Below, in pieces: positions 56,159 to 64,000 of a DNA stretch of 64,000 nucleotides (positions are counted from its first letter, which is position 1; the number at the start of each line of letters is the position of its first letter). The DNA comes from Mesorhizobium sp. WSM4306 (GTDB lineage Bacteria; Pseudomonadota; Alphaproteobacteria; Rhizobiales; Rhizobiaceae). Position numbers and translations under genes: made by a program. The notes under the pieces were generated by a model. That model was not told the origin of the DNA. It saw nothing but the letters and a program-made list of their open reading frames with translations, and ran no database searches. The stretch spans positions 1-64,000 of the forward strand of contig NZ_VFTC01000013.1 of the NCBI RefSeq assembly GCF_007003975.1. The letters are read 5' to 3'.

Positions 56159-57160
56159 TCAGCTCGAATAGCGCTCGGCGAATTCGGAAATGCGCTGCAC
56201 CACGGCCTTGGGAGCGTTGATGCCGCGGGCCTGCGCCTTTTCCGCCGCTTCGGCGCGGGCTCGGCCCGGCACATGGACGCCGAAGCGCCGGCGCAGCCGG
56301 TCGAGCTGGTCCTTCATGCGCTGTTCGAAATCCGGATCGAGCAGTTTTGGCTCGACGGCGAGCACGAACAGGCCGGTTCCCGGGCTGTCCGGTCCGCCGG
56401 TGAACCAGGGGGCGTCGAGCGACCAGTTGGCGCCCGACAGGCCGGCCGCCAGGACTTCGACCATCAGCGCGATGTTGGCGCCGCGCTGGCCACCGAAGGC
56501 CAGCATGGCGCCTTTCATGGCCGCGGCCGGATCGGTGGTCGGATTGCCGCTGGCGTCCAGCGCCCAGCCTTCGGGGATCTTCTTGCCGTCCTCGGCCGCC
56601 TTGCGGATGTTGACGAAGGCGGTGGCGCTCGACGACTGGTCGATGACCAGCGGCGCGCCATCGGCGGCGGGCGCCGCAAACGACATCGGGTTGGTGCAAT
56701 AGACCGGCTTGACCGAGCCCGAGCCGGCCAGCACCGCCGGCCCGTTGGTGGCGGCGAAGGAGACCAGTCCCAGCTGCGCGAGACGCCCGGTGAAATAACC
56801 GAGCGCGCCGCACGTATAGGCGTTCTTCTGCGAGAAGATGGCGACGCCGAACAGCTTTGCCGCCTTGGCGAGATCGTCGATGGTGCGGTCGAAGCCGGTA
56901 TGCGCGAGCCCACCGCGCGCGTCGGAGAGATAGACGGCGAGCGCCGGCCTGGTGATCACCGGATCGGCATTGCCGTCGATGCGGCCGGCTTCCAGGGCTT
57001 CGAGGTAATCGATGAAGTGCGTCAGCCCGACGGTTGAAAGCCCTTCCGCCTCGGCGGCGATGATCGAGGCGGTGAGCGACTGCGCCGCCTCTTCATTGGC
57101 GCCGGCCCCGAGTGCCGCCATCCGGCAAAGCCCGGTTGCCTGGTCGAGAGAGAGTTGCAT
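56159..57160 (-). CDS. Ldh-family (malate/L-lactate/piperideine-carboxylate) oxidoreductase
   Basis: The 333-residue product belongs to the non-Rossmann malate/L-sulfolactate/delta1-piperideine-2-carboxylate reductase family: LTHFIDYLEALEAGRI, FGVAIFSQKNAYTCGALGY, TNPMSFAAPA and GQRGANIALMVEVLAAGLSG. Members reduce keto acids or cyclic imino acids using NAD(P)H. The genes upstream encode a basic amino acid transporter on the same strand, so a role in a cyclic imino acid from arginine, ornithine or lysine is plausible. ATG 57160 is supported by GAGAGAGA. Confidence 0.88.
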   Translation of the reverse strand: MQLSLDQATGLCRMAALGAGANEEAAQSLTASIIAAEAEGLSTVGLTHFIDYLEALEAGRIDGNADPVITRPALAVYLSDARGGLAHTGFDRTIDDLAKAAKLFGVAIFSQKNAYTCGALGYFTGRLAQLGLVSFAATNGPAVLAGSGSVKPVYCTNPMSFAAPAADGAPLVIDQSSSATAFVNIRKAAEDGKKIPEGWALDASGNPTTDPAAAMKGAMLAFGGQRGANIALMVEVLAAGLSGANWSLDAPWFTGGPDSPGTGLFVLAVEPKLLDPDFEQRMKDQLDRLRRRFGVHVPGRARAEAAEKAQARGINAPKAVVQRISEFAERYSS

Positions 57161-57176
57161 GGTGAGCCTTAATGAC

Positions 57177-57283
57177 GGTGAATGGTGAATAGTGAATGGC
57201 CGTCTTAGGCGAGGGCGCGAAAATTGCGACCCCTTTCCGCCGACTATTCACCATTCACTATTTTACCATTCACCATTTCACTA
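57177..57283. repeat. GTGAATGG-type inverted and tandem short repeats
   Basis: The left arm (57177-57199) contains GTGAATGGTGAATAGT; its exact complement ACTATTCACCATTCAC is found at 57243-57258, and a second diverged copy runs to 57283. The left and right arms form a stem with a 40-60-bp loop between the Ldh and permease genes. Confidence 0.7.
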
Positions 57284-58093
57284 CCCAATCTTGTTCGGAA
57301 TCCGCGCCTCGATCTTGCTGAAGGCAAACACCAGAATACCGGTGATCGTCATGTAGATCAGCGCCAAGAGCAGCAAGGGCTCGTAGGTGAGATAAGTGTC
57401 CTGCCGCACCTTGGACGAGACGGCGAAGATGTCGATGACGCTGATCGTCGCCACCAGCGGCGTCGACTTCAACTGCAGCACGGTTTCGCCGGTCAGCGTC
57501 GGCAGCGCCCGGTAGATGGCCTGCGGCAGCCAGATGCGGCGGAAAATCTTCCAGCGGCTCATGCCGAATGCGCGGGCCGCTTCTAGCTGTCCCTTGGGCA
57601 CGCCGGCAAAGGCGCCGCGCATCACTTCGCCCTCGTAGCCGGCGAAGGACAAGGTCAGCGCCAGCACGCCGTAGGGCCAGGCCTGCCTGAGATAGGGCCA
57701 CATCCAGGATTCACGGATCCAGGGATATTGCGGAAACAGCGAGCCCAGCCCGTAATAGAGCAGCCACAGCTGGATCAGCAGCGGCGTGCCCCGGATGACG
57801 GTGCAGAATGTCGTGGCCGGTGCGGAAAACCAGAACGAACCGGCGGCCTGCGCCAGCCCGAGCGGCACGGCGAGAAGGAAGCCGACAAAGCAGGTGACGG
57901 CCAGGATCCACAGCGAGCGCCAGATGCCCAGCAGGCCCATTTCGTAATATTGGGGCAGCCAGTCCCAGCGCATGAAGAAGGCGGCGCTCAGCACCAGGCC
58001 AATCGCGATCAGGATCAGCGCGATGCGATGCGGCCGCAGCCACAGCGACGTCCGTGCGGCAGCGCTGATGATGGTCGCTTCTCCGGCCATCAC
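57281..58093 (-). CDS. Amino acid ABC transporter permease (HisM/ArtM-like)
   Basis: The 270-residue product has five to six membrane helices and the permease EAA motif EAARAFGMSRWKIFRRIWLP, which contacts the ATPase. It follows the HisQ-like permease with a GTG/ATG start (58093 or 58090) that overlaps the previous stop. The neighbours define a polar amino acid (HAAT) transporter for basic amino acids. The C-terminus ends ARIPNKIG, as usual in the family. Confidence 0.92.
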   Translation of the reverse strand: MMAGEATIISAAARTSLWLRPHRIALILIAIGLVLSAAFFMRWDWLPQYYEMGLLGIWRSLWILAVTCFVGFLLAVPLGLAQAAGSFWFSAPATTFCTVIRGTPLLIQLWLLYYGLGSLFPQYPWIRESWMWPYLRQAWPYGVLALTLSFAGYEGEVMRGAFAGVPKGQLEAARAFGMSRWKIFRRIWLPQAIYRALPTLTGETVLQLKSTPLVATISVIDIFAVSSKVRQDTYLTYEPLLLLALIYMTITGILVFAFSKIEARIPNKIG

Positions 58094-58890
58094 CGCGCTT
58101 CCTTGAGCGAAGGCATGCCGCGCCGTGACCAGGTCTCAAGGCGGCCGATGAGCAGGTTCGAAACCAGCGAAAGGATGAGATAGAGCACGCCTGCGGCGAC
58201 GAAGAAGGTGAAATAGGCTTTGGTGACGCCCGCGGCCTGCCGCGTCGCCAGCGCCAGTTCGTAGAAACCGACGACCGCCAGCAGGGCTGTGTCCTTGGTG
58301 GCAATCAGCCAGAGATTGGCGAGGCCCGGTATGGCGAAGGGCAGCATCGCCGGCAGCGTTATGCGCCGCAACATCAGGCCGGGCGACATGCCATAGGCAC
58401 GGGCAGCTTCAATTTGTCCCTGCGGAATGGCCAGGATCGCACCGCGGATCACTTCGGTTGAATAGGCGCCCTGAACAAAGCCAAGCACGGCGATGCCGGC
58501 GGCAAGGCCGCTGATGTCGACGCGCTGATAGCCCATTGCGGTCAGCGCCTGATTGATCAGGTCCGTCCCGGCATAATAGAGCAGCAGGATCAGCACCAGT
58601 TCGGGCACGGCGCGCACTATGGTGGTGTAAACCGCCAGCAGGTCGCGCACGACCGGGCCGCCATAGAGCTTGCCAAAAGCGCCGCCGGTGCCGATCAGGA
58701 GACCGAGGCACGTGGCGCCCAGTGCGATCTCGATCGAATGGAGCAGTCCGAGCAACAGCGTGCCGCCCCAGCCCGGCGGGTAGGGCGAAAGAAGCTCGAT
58801 GATGCCGGCCGCCGAGGCCGAAAGAAATGCGTCGATCAGCGTCGCCCCCGGATTGCTGGCTCTAACCGCCGCCGGCAGCGCCGGCGACAA
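58090..58890 (-). CDS. Amino acid ABC transporter permease (HisQ/ArtQ-like)
   Basis: The 266-residue product has about five helices and the EAA motif in EAARAYGMSPGLMLRRITLP. The HisQ-type half-permease pairs with the HisM-like protein downstream. The TTG at 58890 is a weak start and could be followed by an internal one; the first 45 residues are variable in the family. A hairpin separates it from the binding-protein gene. The final segment ends in PSLKEAR. Confidence 0.9.
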   Translation of the reverse strand: MSPALPAAVRASNPGATLIDAFLSASAAGIIELLSPYPPGWGGTLLLGLLHSIEIALGATCLGLLIGTGGAFGKLYGGPVVRDLLAVYTTIVRAVPELVLILLLYYAGTDLINQALTAMGYQRVDISGLAAGIAVLGFVQGAYSTEVIRGAILAIPQGQIEAARAYGMSPGLMLRRITLPAMLPFAIPGLANLWLIATKDTALLAVVGFYELALATRQAAGVTKAYFTFFVAAGVLYLILSLVSNLLIGRLETWSRRGMPSLKEAR

Positions 58891-58916
58891 TCATTCCTGG
58901 AAAAGGTCGGGCAGAA

Positions 58917-58940
58917 GAGGCATGGCTTGACGCCATGCCC
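58917..58940. terminator. Hairpin between the binding-protein and permease genes
   Basis: GGCATGGC-TTGACGCC-ATGCC forms an 8-bp stem. There is no T-run on the minus strand, so it probably acts as an mRNA-stabilising or partial-termination hairpin that keeps the binding protein in excess. Confidence 0.5.
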
Positions 58941-58959
58941 CTAGCTCATGCGAGGATCG

Positions 58960-59760
58960 TCAGTTCGACTGCGCGCCGCCGCCACCATAAATGTCGAAAT
59001 CGAAGTACTTCTTCGAGATCTCGTCATATTTGCCGTTGGCGCGGATCGCCTTGATGCCGGCGTTGATCTTGGCTTTCAGTTCGGTGTCTTCCTTGCGCAC
59101 GCCGGCGCCCACGCCCGGCCCGAGCACTTCGTCGTCGGGAGCCACCATGCCCTTCAGGTCGCAGCAGGCCTTGCCCTGGTCGGATTTCAGGAAAGCATCG
59201 AGCGCGATGGAATCGGCCTGCACCGCGTCGACGCGGCCGGCCGCCAGATCCTGGTTGGCTTCATCCTGGGTCTGGTATTCCTTGATCTCGGCGGCCGTGG
59301 GGCCGAAATGCTTCTTGGCGTAGACGGCATGGGTGGTGGACACCTGCACACCGACCACCTTGCCCTTGAGGTCGTCCGGCGTGGCGCCGAATTTCTGGTC
59401 CTTCGGGCCGATGATGGCGGTCGGCGTGTTATAGTACTTGTCCGAGAAGTCGATGGTCTTCTCGCGTTCGGCGGTGATCGACATAGAGGAGACGATGAGG
59501 TCGATCTTCTTGGTCGTCAGCGCCGGGATGATGCCGTCCCAGGCGACAGGCGTAATGACGCAGTCGAGCTTCTCCTCGGCGCAGACGGCGTCGATGAAAT
59601 CAATTTCCCAGCCGACCCATTTGCCTGAGGCATCCGGCGAGGTGAAGGGCGGATAGGGCTCGGCGGCGACACCGATCTTGACCGGATCGGCCTTGGCCAC
59701 GCCCATGGCAGCGACGCCGAGCAGCAGCGCTGCGGCGAAGGTTTTCAGAACAGTCTTCAT
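58960..59760 (-). CDS. Periplasmic basic-amino-acid-binding protein (HAAT family)
   Basis: The 266-residue product has a signal peptide (FAAALLLGVAAMGVAKA) followed by the lysine/arginine/ornithine-binding layout: IGVAAEPYPPFTSPDASGKWVGWEIDF, LIVSSMSITAERE and a paired Cys (KACCDLKG). It brings ligand to the membrane permeases. ATG 59760 is preferred to GTG 59766 because GGGAG lies ideally upstream. Preceded by the ATPase gene in a shared unit with a 54-bp gap. Basic amino acid specificity is inferred from family and from the divergent catabolic genes. Confidence 0.92.
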   Translation of the reverse strand: MKTVLKTFAAALLLGVAAMGVAKADPVKIGVAAEPYPPFTSPDASGKWVGWEIDFIDAVCAEEKLDCVITPVAWDGIIPALTTKKIDLIVSSMSITAEREKTIDFSDKYYNTPTAIIGPKDQKFGATPDDLKGKVVGVQVSTTHAVYAKKHFGPTAAEIKEYQTQDEANQDLAAGRVDAVQADSIALDAFLKSDQGKACCDLKGMVAPDDEVLGPGVGAGVRKEDTELKAKINAGIKAIRANGKYDEISKKYFDFDIYGGGGAQSN

Positions 59761-59814
59761 AGTCACGACTCCCAGTTTGTTGTTGGTTCCCGGTTTTCTT
59801 CCGTCCCGGCCTTC

Positions 59815-60630
59815 CTAGCCGATGTTGCGGATGAACTGCTTCAGCCTTTCGGATTTCGGTGCGCCGAAGATCTGCTCCGGCGGCCCCTCTTCCTCGACCA
59901 GCCCGTTGTAGAGGTAGACGACATGGGTCGCGACCTCGCGGGCGAATTTCATTTCATGCGTCACCAGCACCATGGTGCGCCCCTCGCGCGCCAGGTCGCC
60001 GATCACCTTCAGCACCTCGCCGACCAGTTCCGGGTCGAGCGCCGATGTCGGCTCATCGAACAGCATGACGCGCGGGTTGATGGCCAAGGCGCGGGCGATC
60101 GCCGCGCGCTGCTGCTGGCCGCCGGAGAGATAGGCCGGATAGACGTCGCGCTTTTCGGCCAGCCCGACGCGCGCCAAAAGCTTTTCGGCTTCCCTGATCG
60201 CCACGTCGCGCTTGACGCCCAGCACATGCACCGGAACCTCGATGACGTTTTCGATCAGCGTCATGTGGCTCCACAGGTTGAAGTTCTGGAACACCATGCC
60301 GAGTTTGGAACGGATGCGTTCGATCTGCCGGCGATCGGCGGGCACGGTGTGACCGTGGCTGTCGGCCTTGAGCTTGATCTCCTCGCCATTGACGCGGATG
60401 ATGCCGCTGGTCGGGTTCTCCAGGCAGTTGATGCAGCGCAGCAGCGTCGATTTGCCGGAGCCAGAGCCGCCGATGATGGCGATCACCTCGCCGTCGCGCG
60501 CCGACAGCGAAACGCCCTTCAGCACATGCAACTGGCCGAATTTCTTGTGCAGGTTCTCGACATGGATGGCTTCGGCCGCAATATTCTGCGCCTTGCCGGA
60601 TGGGACTGTGGCGACTCCCACCGCGCTCAC
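59815..60630 (-). CDS. ABC transporter ATP-binding protein (HisP/ArtP-like)
   Basis: The 271-residue product has Walker A GGSGSGKSTL, signature LSGGQQQRAAIARAL, Walker B VMLFDEPTSALDP and the H-loop (TMVLVTHEM). It is the first gene of the five- or six-gene unit that runs ATPase, binding protein, HisQ, HisM and perhaps Ldh and Imm45. Start is GTG 60630 with a GGTCACCCGG-like upstream; an internal start would leave the domain intact. It diverges from a guanidino hydrolase gene over 214 bp. Confidence 0.94.
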   Translation of the reverse strand: MSAVGVATVPSGKAQNIAAEAIHVENLHKKFGQLHVLKGVSLSARDGEVIAIIGGSGSGKSTLLRCINCLENPTSGIIRVNGEEIKLKADSHGHTVPADRRQIERIRSKLGMVFQNFNLWSHMTLIENVIEVPVHVLGVKRDVAIREAEKLLARVGLAEKRDVYPAYLSGGQQQRAAIARALAINPRVMLFDEPTSALDPELVGEVLKVIGDLAREGRTMVLVTHEMKFAREVATHVVYLYNGLVEEEGPPEQIFGAPKSERLKQFIRNIG

Positions 60631-60763
60631 CGGGTGACCTCTACCACAGGGTCGACGGCAGATCGTCGAACGTCTATCCGGCTAATCAACATACGCTGTA
60701 ATGCCCACTCTAGACTTCAGCATGGACCCAACAGCGCGAGCCCGTCAATCCCGCTCATTACGG

Positions 60764-60788
60764 CACTTGCGGCCTTATTGTGCAAGTG
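60764..60788. promoter_or_regulatory. Candidate operator in the divergent promoter
   Basis: CACTTGC (60764-60770) and its complement GCAAGTG (60782-60788) form a 7-bp inverted repeat with an 11-bp centre. It is 57 bp upstream of the hydrolase start and 134 bp from the ATPase start, so the nearby TetR/BetI-like protein could control both units here. Confidence 0.45.
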
Positions 60789-60844
60789 TATAAATAGCTT
60801 TCGATGAAATTTTTTCCATTTTTTTCACCTCGAAAAGGGTATCG

Positions 60845-61717
60845 ATGAGCGCTTTCGGATCACAGTCCATGGCGGCGCCGTTGCGGCGTGTGCTGATGCG
60901 GTCGGCGGCCAACGCCATGCGCGGCGCCGACAGGGCTACCTGGCATTATGGCCCGGGTTTCGACCCCGCGAAAGCGGCGTCGCAGCACGCGGCCCTCGCT
61001 GAGCTGGTGGCGGCTTCAGGCGCCGAAATCGAATGGATCGATGACAAGGCCGACGGACTGTCGGACTCGGTATTCACCCACGACCCGTCGCTGATGACCG
61101 ACCGCGGCGCGCTGATCCTGTCCATGGGCAAGCCATTGCGCGAGAGCGAGCCATCGCTGCATGAGGAAACCTATACACGCCTGGGTATTCCTATCCTCGG
61201 CCGTGTCGAGGCTCCCGGCCAGGTCGAAGGCGGCGATTGCGTATGGCTGGATAACAGCACGCTGGTGATCGGGCGCGGTGTGCGGTCCAACCAGGAAGGC
61301 ATCCAGCAGGTGTCCAACCTGCTGACGCCACTTGGCATTTCCGTCTACGGCTTCGATCTGCCGCTGTGGCAGGGCGAAGAGGCGTGCCTGCATCTGATGT
61401 CGGTGATCAGCCCGCTGGCCGGCGACCTCGCGCTGGTCTATTCACCGCTTTTGCCGGCGCCGTTCTATCAGTTGCTGAAGGCACGCGGCATCCGGCTGGT
61501 CGAGGGCGACGCCGAAGAGTTTGCCGCGTCCAACGGGCTCAGCCTGAACGTGCTGCCAACCAGCCCGCACAAGGTCATTGCCGTCGCAGGCTTTCCCAAG
61601 ACCAGGGCCGCCATGGAAGCAGCCGGCTGCACGGTTGAAATCTTCGACGCGGATGCGCTTTGCATCGCCTGCGAAGGTGGGCCGACATGCCTGACGCGGC
61701 CCATCCTGCGCCAATGA
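60845..61717 (+). CDS. DDAH-type guanidino-modifying hydrolase
   Basis: The 290-residue product has the pentein-fold triad of dimethylarginine dimethylaminohydrolase: Glu128 in GQVEGGDCVW, His183 in CLHLMSV and Cys282 in GGPTCLT, with an N-terminal DSVFTHDPSLMTDRGALIL block. Such enzymes release methylamines from methylated arginine, making citrulline; related deiminases act on arginine or other guanidino compounds. It is followed by a coupled TetR gene and a decarboxylase. Length is slightly above the 255 residues of the Pseudomonas DDAH. Divergent from a basic amino acid transporter. Confidence 0.88.
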   Translation: MSAFGSQSMAAPLRRVLMRSAANAMRGADRATWHYGPGFDPAKAASQHAALAELVAASGAEIEWIDDKADGLSDSVFTHDPSLMTDRGALILSMGKPLRESEPSLHEETYTRLGIPILGRVEAPGQVEGGDCVWLDNSTLVIGRGVRSNQEGIQQVSNLLTPLGISVYGFDLPLWQGEEACLHLMSVISPLAGDLALVYSPLLPAPFYQLLKARGIRLVEGDAEEFAASNGLSLNVLPTSPHKVIAVAGFPKTRAAMEAAGCTVEIFDADALCIACEGGPTCLTRPILRQ

Positions 61718-62355
61718 ATGAGCGCCGCAAGTTCCGTCGCGAGGGCGAGGAGCGGCGGCGGCAGGACCTGATCGACGCGACCCTAGGCAGTGTGGCGGAA
61801 CATGGCCTGGAGGGCGCCAGCCTGCGCACCATCGCGTTGCGCGCCGGCGTCACCGCCGGGCTGATCCGGCACTATTTCCCCGGCAAGGAAGACTTGCTGC
61901 AGGAAGCCTATGCGGCGCTGATGGGCCGCATGACCGAGCAGGCGAAGGCGGCCTTGCTCATGGAAAACGCTTCGCCGCGCCAGCGCCTTGCGGCCTTCGT
62001 CACCGCCAACCTCAACGCGCCGATCATCGATGCGCGGGTGTTTTCGCTCTGGGCAACCTTCATCGGCCGCGCCGGTGCGGATCCGAGCCTGGCTCGCGCC
62101 CACCGCGAAGGCTATCTCGGCTTTCGCAACGAGGTGGAAGCGGTCGTGGCCGAAGTGCTTGCCGCCGAACAGCGCAGGCCGGACGCAAATGAGCTGCGCC
62201 GCCATGCCATCGCCATCAACGCGATCATCGACGGGCTCTGGATCGAAGGCTGTCTGGCCGCAGAGATGTTCTCGCCTGGCGAATTGGCGGCGATCGGCGT
62301 CAAAGCCATAGAGGCCGAGCTCGGCCTCGCACCGGAAAGGGGAAAAGACAAATGA
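61714..62355 (+). CDS. TetR/BetI-like transcriptional regulator
   Basis: The 213-residue product has a basic N-terminus (NERRKFRREGEERRRQ), a TetR HTH (GLEGASLRTIALRAGVTAGLIRHYFPGKEDLL) and a BetI-like C-terminal domain with AINAIIDGLWIEGC. ATG 61714 overlaps the stop of the DDAH gene in an ATGA; the longer ATG 61687 is less likely. It is coupled also to the next gene, whose ATG overlaps its stop. It probably autoregulates this operon and the divergent transporter in response to the substrate. Confidence 0.9.
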   Translation: MNERRKFRREGEERRRQDLIDATLGSVAEHGLEGASLRTIALRAGVTAGLIRHYFPGKEDLLQEAYAALMGRMTEQAKAALLMENASPRQRLAAFVTANLNAPIIDARVFSLWATFIGRAGADPSLARAHREGYLGFRNEVEAVVAEVLAAEQRRPDANELRRHAIAINAIIDGLWIEGCLAAEMFSPGELAAIGVKAIEAELGLAPERGKDK

Positions 62356-63932
62356 CAACGCTCGGCGAAGCCCTCATCACTTTGCTCGAGGCGCATGGCG
62401 TCGACACCGTCTTCGGCATTCCGGGCGTCCATACGGTCGAGCTTTACCGCGGCCTGGCGCGCTCAAAAATCCGCCACATCACGCCGCGGCACGAACAGGG
62501 TGCCGGCTTCATGGCCGACGGCTATGCGCGCGCCAGCGGCAGGCCGGGCGTCGCCTTCGTCATCACCGGACCGGGGCTGACCAACACCATCACCGCCATG
62601 GGCCAGGCACGCGCCGATTCGGTGCCGATGCTGGTGATTTCGGGCGTCAACGCGATGCCGACGCTGGGCAAGGGGCTGGGCTTCCTGCACGAGCTGCCGG
62701 ACCAGCGCGGCATGATGGAGAAGGTGGCGCTGTTTTCGCAGCGCGTCACCGAGGCCAGCGAATTGCCAGGCGCTTTGGCGCAGGCCTTCGCGCTGTTTTC
62801 GTCCTCGCGACCGGGACCTGTGCATATCGAAATCCCGACCGACGTCATGGTCAAACCGGCCGACGGCATTGCTGCCTTGCTAAGCAATGCAGCGCCGCCG
62901 GCGCCGGATGGCGCGGCCATTGTCGAAGCCGCCAGGCTGATCGCAACCGCGCGCCGGCCGCTGATCCTGGCCGGCGGCGGCGCCAAGCGCGCCGGTGAGC
63001 CCTTGCAGCGCCTGGCCGAGCGGCTGGGAGCGCCTGTCGTCCAGACGGCCAATGCACGGGGCCTGCTGCATGCGCATCCGCTTTGCGTGCCTGCCAGCCC
63101 CAGCCTGAAAGCGGTGCGGGCGCTGATGGCCGGCGCCGATCTGGTCATCGCCGCCGGCACCGAATTCGGCCCGACCGATTACGACGGGTACAGCGATGGC
63201 GGTTTTGTCTTGCCGGCCAATCTGATCCGCATCGATATCGGCGCCGACCAGCTCGCCCGTCGCCCGGCAAGCGTCGGCATCCAGGCCGATTGCGCTGAGG
63301 CGATCGAAACCTTGCTTGCCGCGATAGGCCCTGATCATGTCGCAGCGAAGGACGGCGAGAGCCGCGCCGACGCGACACGAAAAGCGGCCTTTGCCGAACT
63401 GAGCCCGGCCTATGCAGCACAGGTGCATGCGGTGGAAACCATCCGCGACGCCTTGCCGGGCGCCATCATCGTCGGCGATTCCACACAGCCGATCTACGCC
63501 GCCAATCTCTACTATGATCATGACCGGCCGGGCGGCTGGTTCAACGCCGCCACAGGCTTCGGTGCGCTCGGCTACGGGCCGCCGGCGGCGATCGGCGCCG
63601 CGCTCGCCATGCCCGGCGTGCCGGTGGTCTGTCTCACCGGCGATGGCGGCTTCCAGTTCACCCTGCCGGAACTGGGCGCCGCGCTCGATGCGCCGGCGCC
63701 GGTCATCTTCGTCGTCTGGAACAACAGAGGCTATCGCGAGATCGAGACCTCGATGCTCGATGTCGGCGTCGAACCAGTCGGCGTGTCGCCGGCGCCACCG
63801 GATTTCTGCAAGCTGGCCGAGGCTTACGGCATATCAGCCGAACGGCTTGCCGGCACCGGCGGCCTCGCGGATGCCTTGAAGCGGGCACGGGCGGCTGGCA
63901 AAGCGCGTGTGGTGGAGATCACTGTCGAATGA
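62352..63932 (+). CDS. TPP-dependent decarboxylase (AruI/acetolactate-synthase-like)
   Basis: The 526-residue product has the three-domain TPP fold: catalytic Glu in ITPRHEQGAGFMADGYARASG, a central domain, and the TPP motif GDGGFQFTLPELGAAL...NNRG. In the AruI group it decarboxylates 5-guanidino-2-oxopentanoate made from arginine by AruH, giving 4-guanidinobutanal. Acetolactate synthase is the general alternative, but the coupling to a DDAH and TetR genes and the transporter favour the guanidino substrate. No regulatory small subunit is present, as expected for AruI. Confidence 0.85.
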   Translation: MTTLGEALITLLEAHGVDTVFGIPGVHTVELYRGLARSKIRHITPRHEQGAGFMADGYARASGRPGVAFVITGPGLTNTITAMGQARADSVPMLVISGVNAMPTLGKGLGFLHELPDQRGMMEKVALFSQRVTEASELPGALAQAFALFSSSRPGPVHIEIPTDVMVKPADGIAALLSNAAPPAPDGAAIVEAARLIATARRPLILAGGGAKRAGEPLQRLAERLGAPVVQTANARGLLHAHPLCVPASPSLKAVRALMAGADLVIAAGTEFGPTDYDGYSDGGFVLPANLIRIDIGADQLARRPASVGIQADCAEAIETLLAAIGPDHVAAKDGESRADATRKAAFAELSPAYAAQVHAVETIRDALPGAIIVGDSTQPIYAANLYYDHDRPGGWFNAATGFGALGYGPPAAIGAALAMPGVPVVCLTGDGGFQFTLPELGAALDAPAPVIFVVWNNRGYREIETSMLDVGVEPVGVSPAPPDFCKLAEAYGISAERLAGTGGLADALKRARAAGKARVVEITVE

Positions 63933-64000
63933 GCGTGGCGCCACAAGCAGCCGATGGTTCGGAGAGCTCGTTTTTCAGCGAACCGCCGTTCAACGATCCG
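63929..64000 (+). CDS. Start of a further gene, cut by window edge
   Basis: An ATG at 63929 overlaps the decarboxylase stop in an ATGA and stays open for 24 codons to the right edge (MSVAPQAADGSES...). The coupling indicates a fourth gene of the operon. Too short to identify; an aminotransferase or aldehyde dehydrogenase of the arginine pathway would be expected but is not shown. Confidence 0.6.
   Translation, partial: MSVAPQAADGSESSFFSEPPFNDP

Overview
The window reads as chromosomal DNA of a Mesorhizobium-like member of the Rhizobiales (Alphaproteobacteria). Base composition is strongly GC-rich. Genes are densely packed with many ATGA overlaps. The split pntAA-pntAB-pntB transhydrogenase preceded by an aa3-type cytochrome oxidase subunit IV gene, a NDUFA9-like gene, a fused indolepyruvate:ferredoxin oxidoreductase and large numbers of dispersed intergenic palindromes are all typical of that group. 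The assignment is inference from gene content; no rRNA or tRNA gene was seen.

Left part (1-8.6 kb), purine and organic-acid catabolism: the 3' part of xdhC (xanthine dehydrogenase maturation), two coupled flavin-dependent LLM monooxygenases, a LysR regulator divergent from puuD (membrane urate oxidase with a cytochrome c tail) and guaD (guanine deaminase), then a UPF0303 protein coupled to a glycerate kinase. From 8.8 to 15.3 kb come a frameshifted udgX-type uracil-DNA glycosylase gene, a glutamine-synthetase-like gene with a class-III aminotransferase, a small secreted protein, and a WD40 protein beside a CobW/COG0523 metallochaperone GTPase with a His-rich loop. From 15.7 to 22 kb lie regulators (MarR, AraC, LacI), a DMT exporter, a DUF2000 protein, a 2-hydroxyacid dehydrogenase, a small Inh-like secreted protein and a class-I amidotransferase-type gamma-glutamyl hydrolase.

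The middle (22-38 kb) holds a TRAP transporter whose binding protein (dctP) is separated from, and opposite in strand to, dctQM with an alcohol dehydrogenase between them; an orphan LivH-type permease divergent from a CGNR zinc-finger regulator; a 1156-residue indolepyruvate oxidoreductase; a membrane GGDEF-EAL protein; three tandem intergenic repeats; and a LuxI-superfamily N-acyl amino acid synthase. From 38 to 46 kb the pnt operon is followed by a 2.5-kb islet (LysR, quinone oxidoreductase, small ABM-like protein) bounded by a 43-bp duplication of the pntB 3' end, so that the apparent pnt terminator now lies beyond the islet.

The right part (46-64 kb) contains gyrB, a secreted caspase-TPR protein, a FMN reductase, a cytochrome P450, a NDUFA9-like reductase, DoxX, an orphan Imm45-type immunity protein, an Ldh-family dehydrogenase and a complete basic-amino-acid ABC transporter. 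Divergent from the transporter is a coupled gene set: a DDAH-type guanidino hydrolase, a TetR/BetI regulator, an AruI-like TPP decarboxylase and the start of a further gene. I read this as an uptake and catabolic locus for arginine or methylated arginine.

The most interesting items for follow-up are the pntB-end duplication and islet, the LuxI-fold synthase with no visible receptor, the secreted caspase-TPR protein, the frameshifted udgX, a palindromic repeat lying inside the xdhC reading frame, and the DDAH-AruI-transporter locus.
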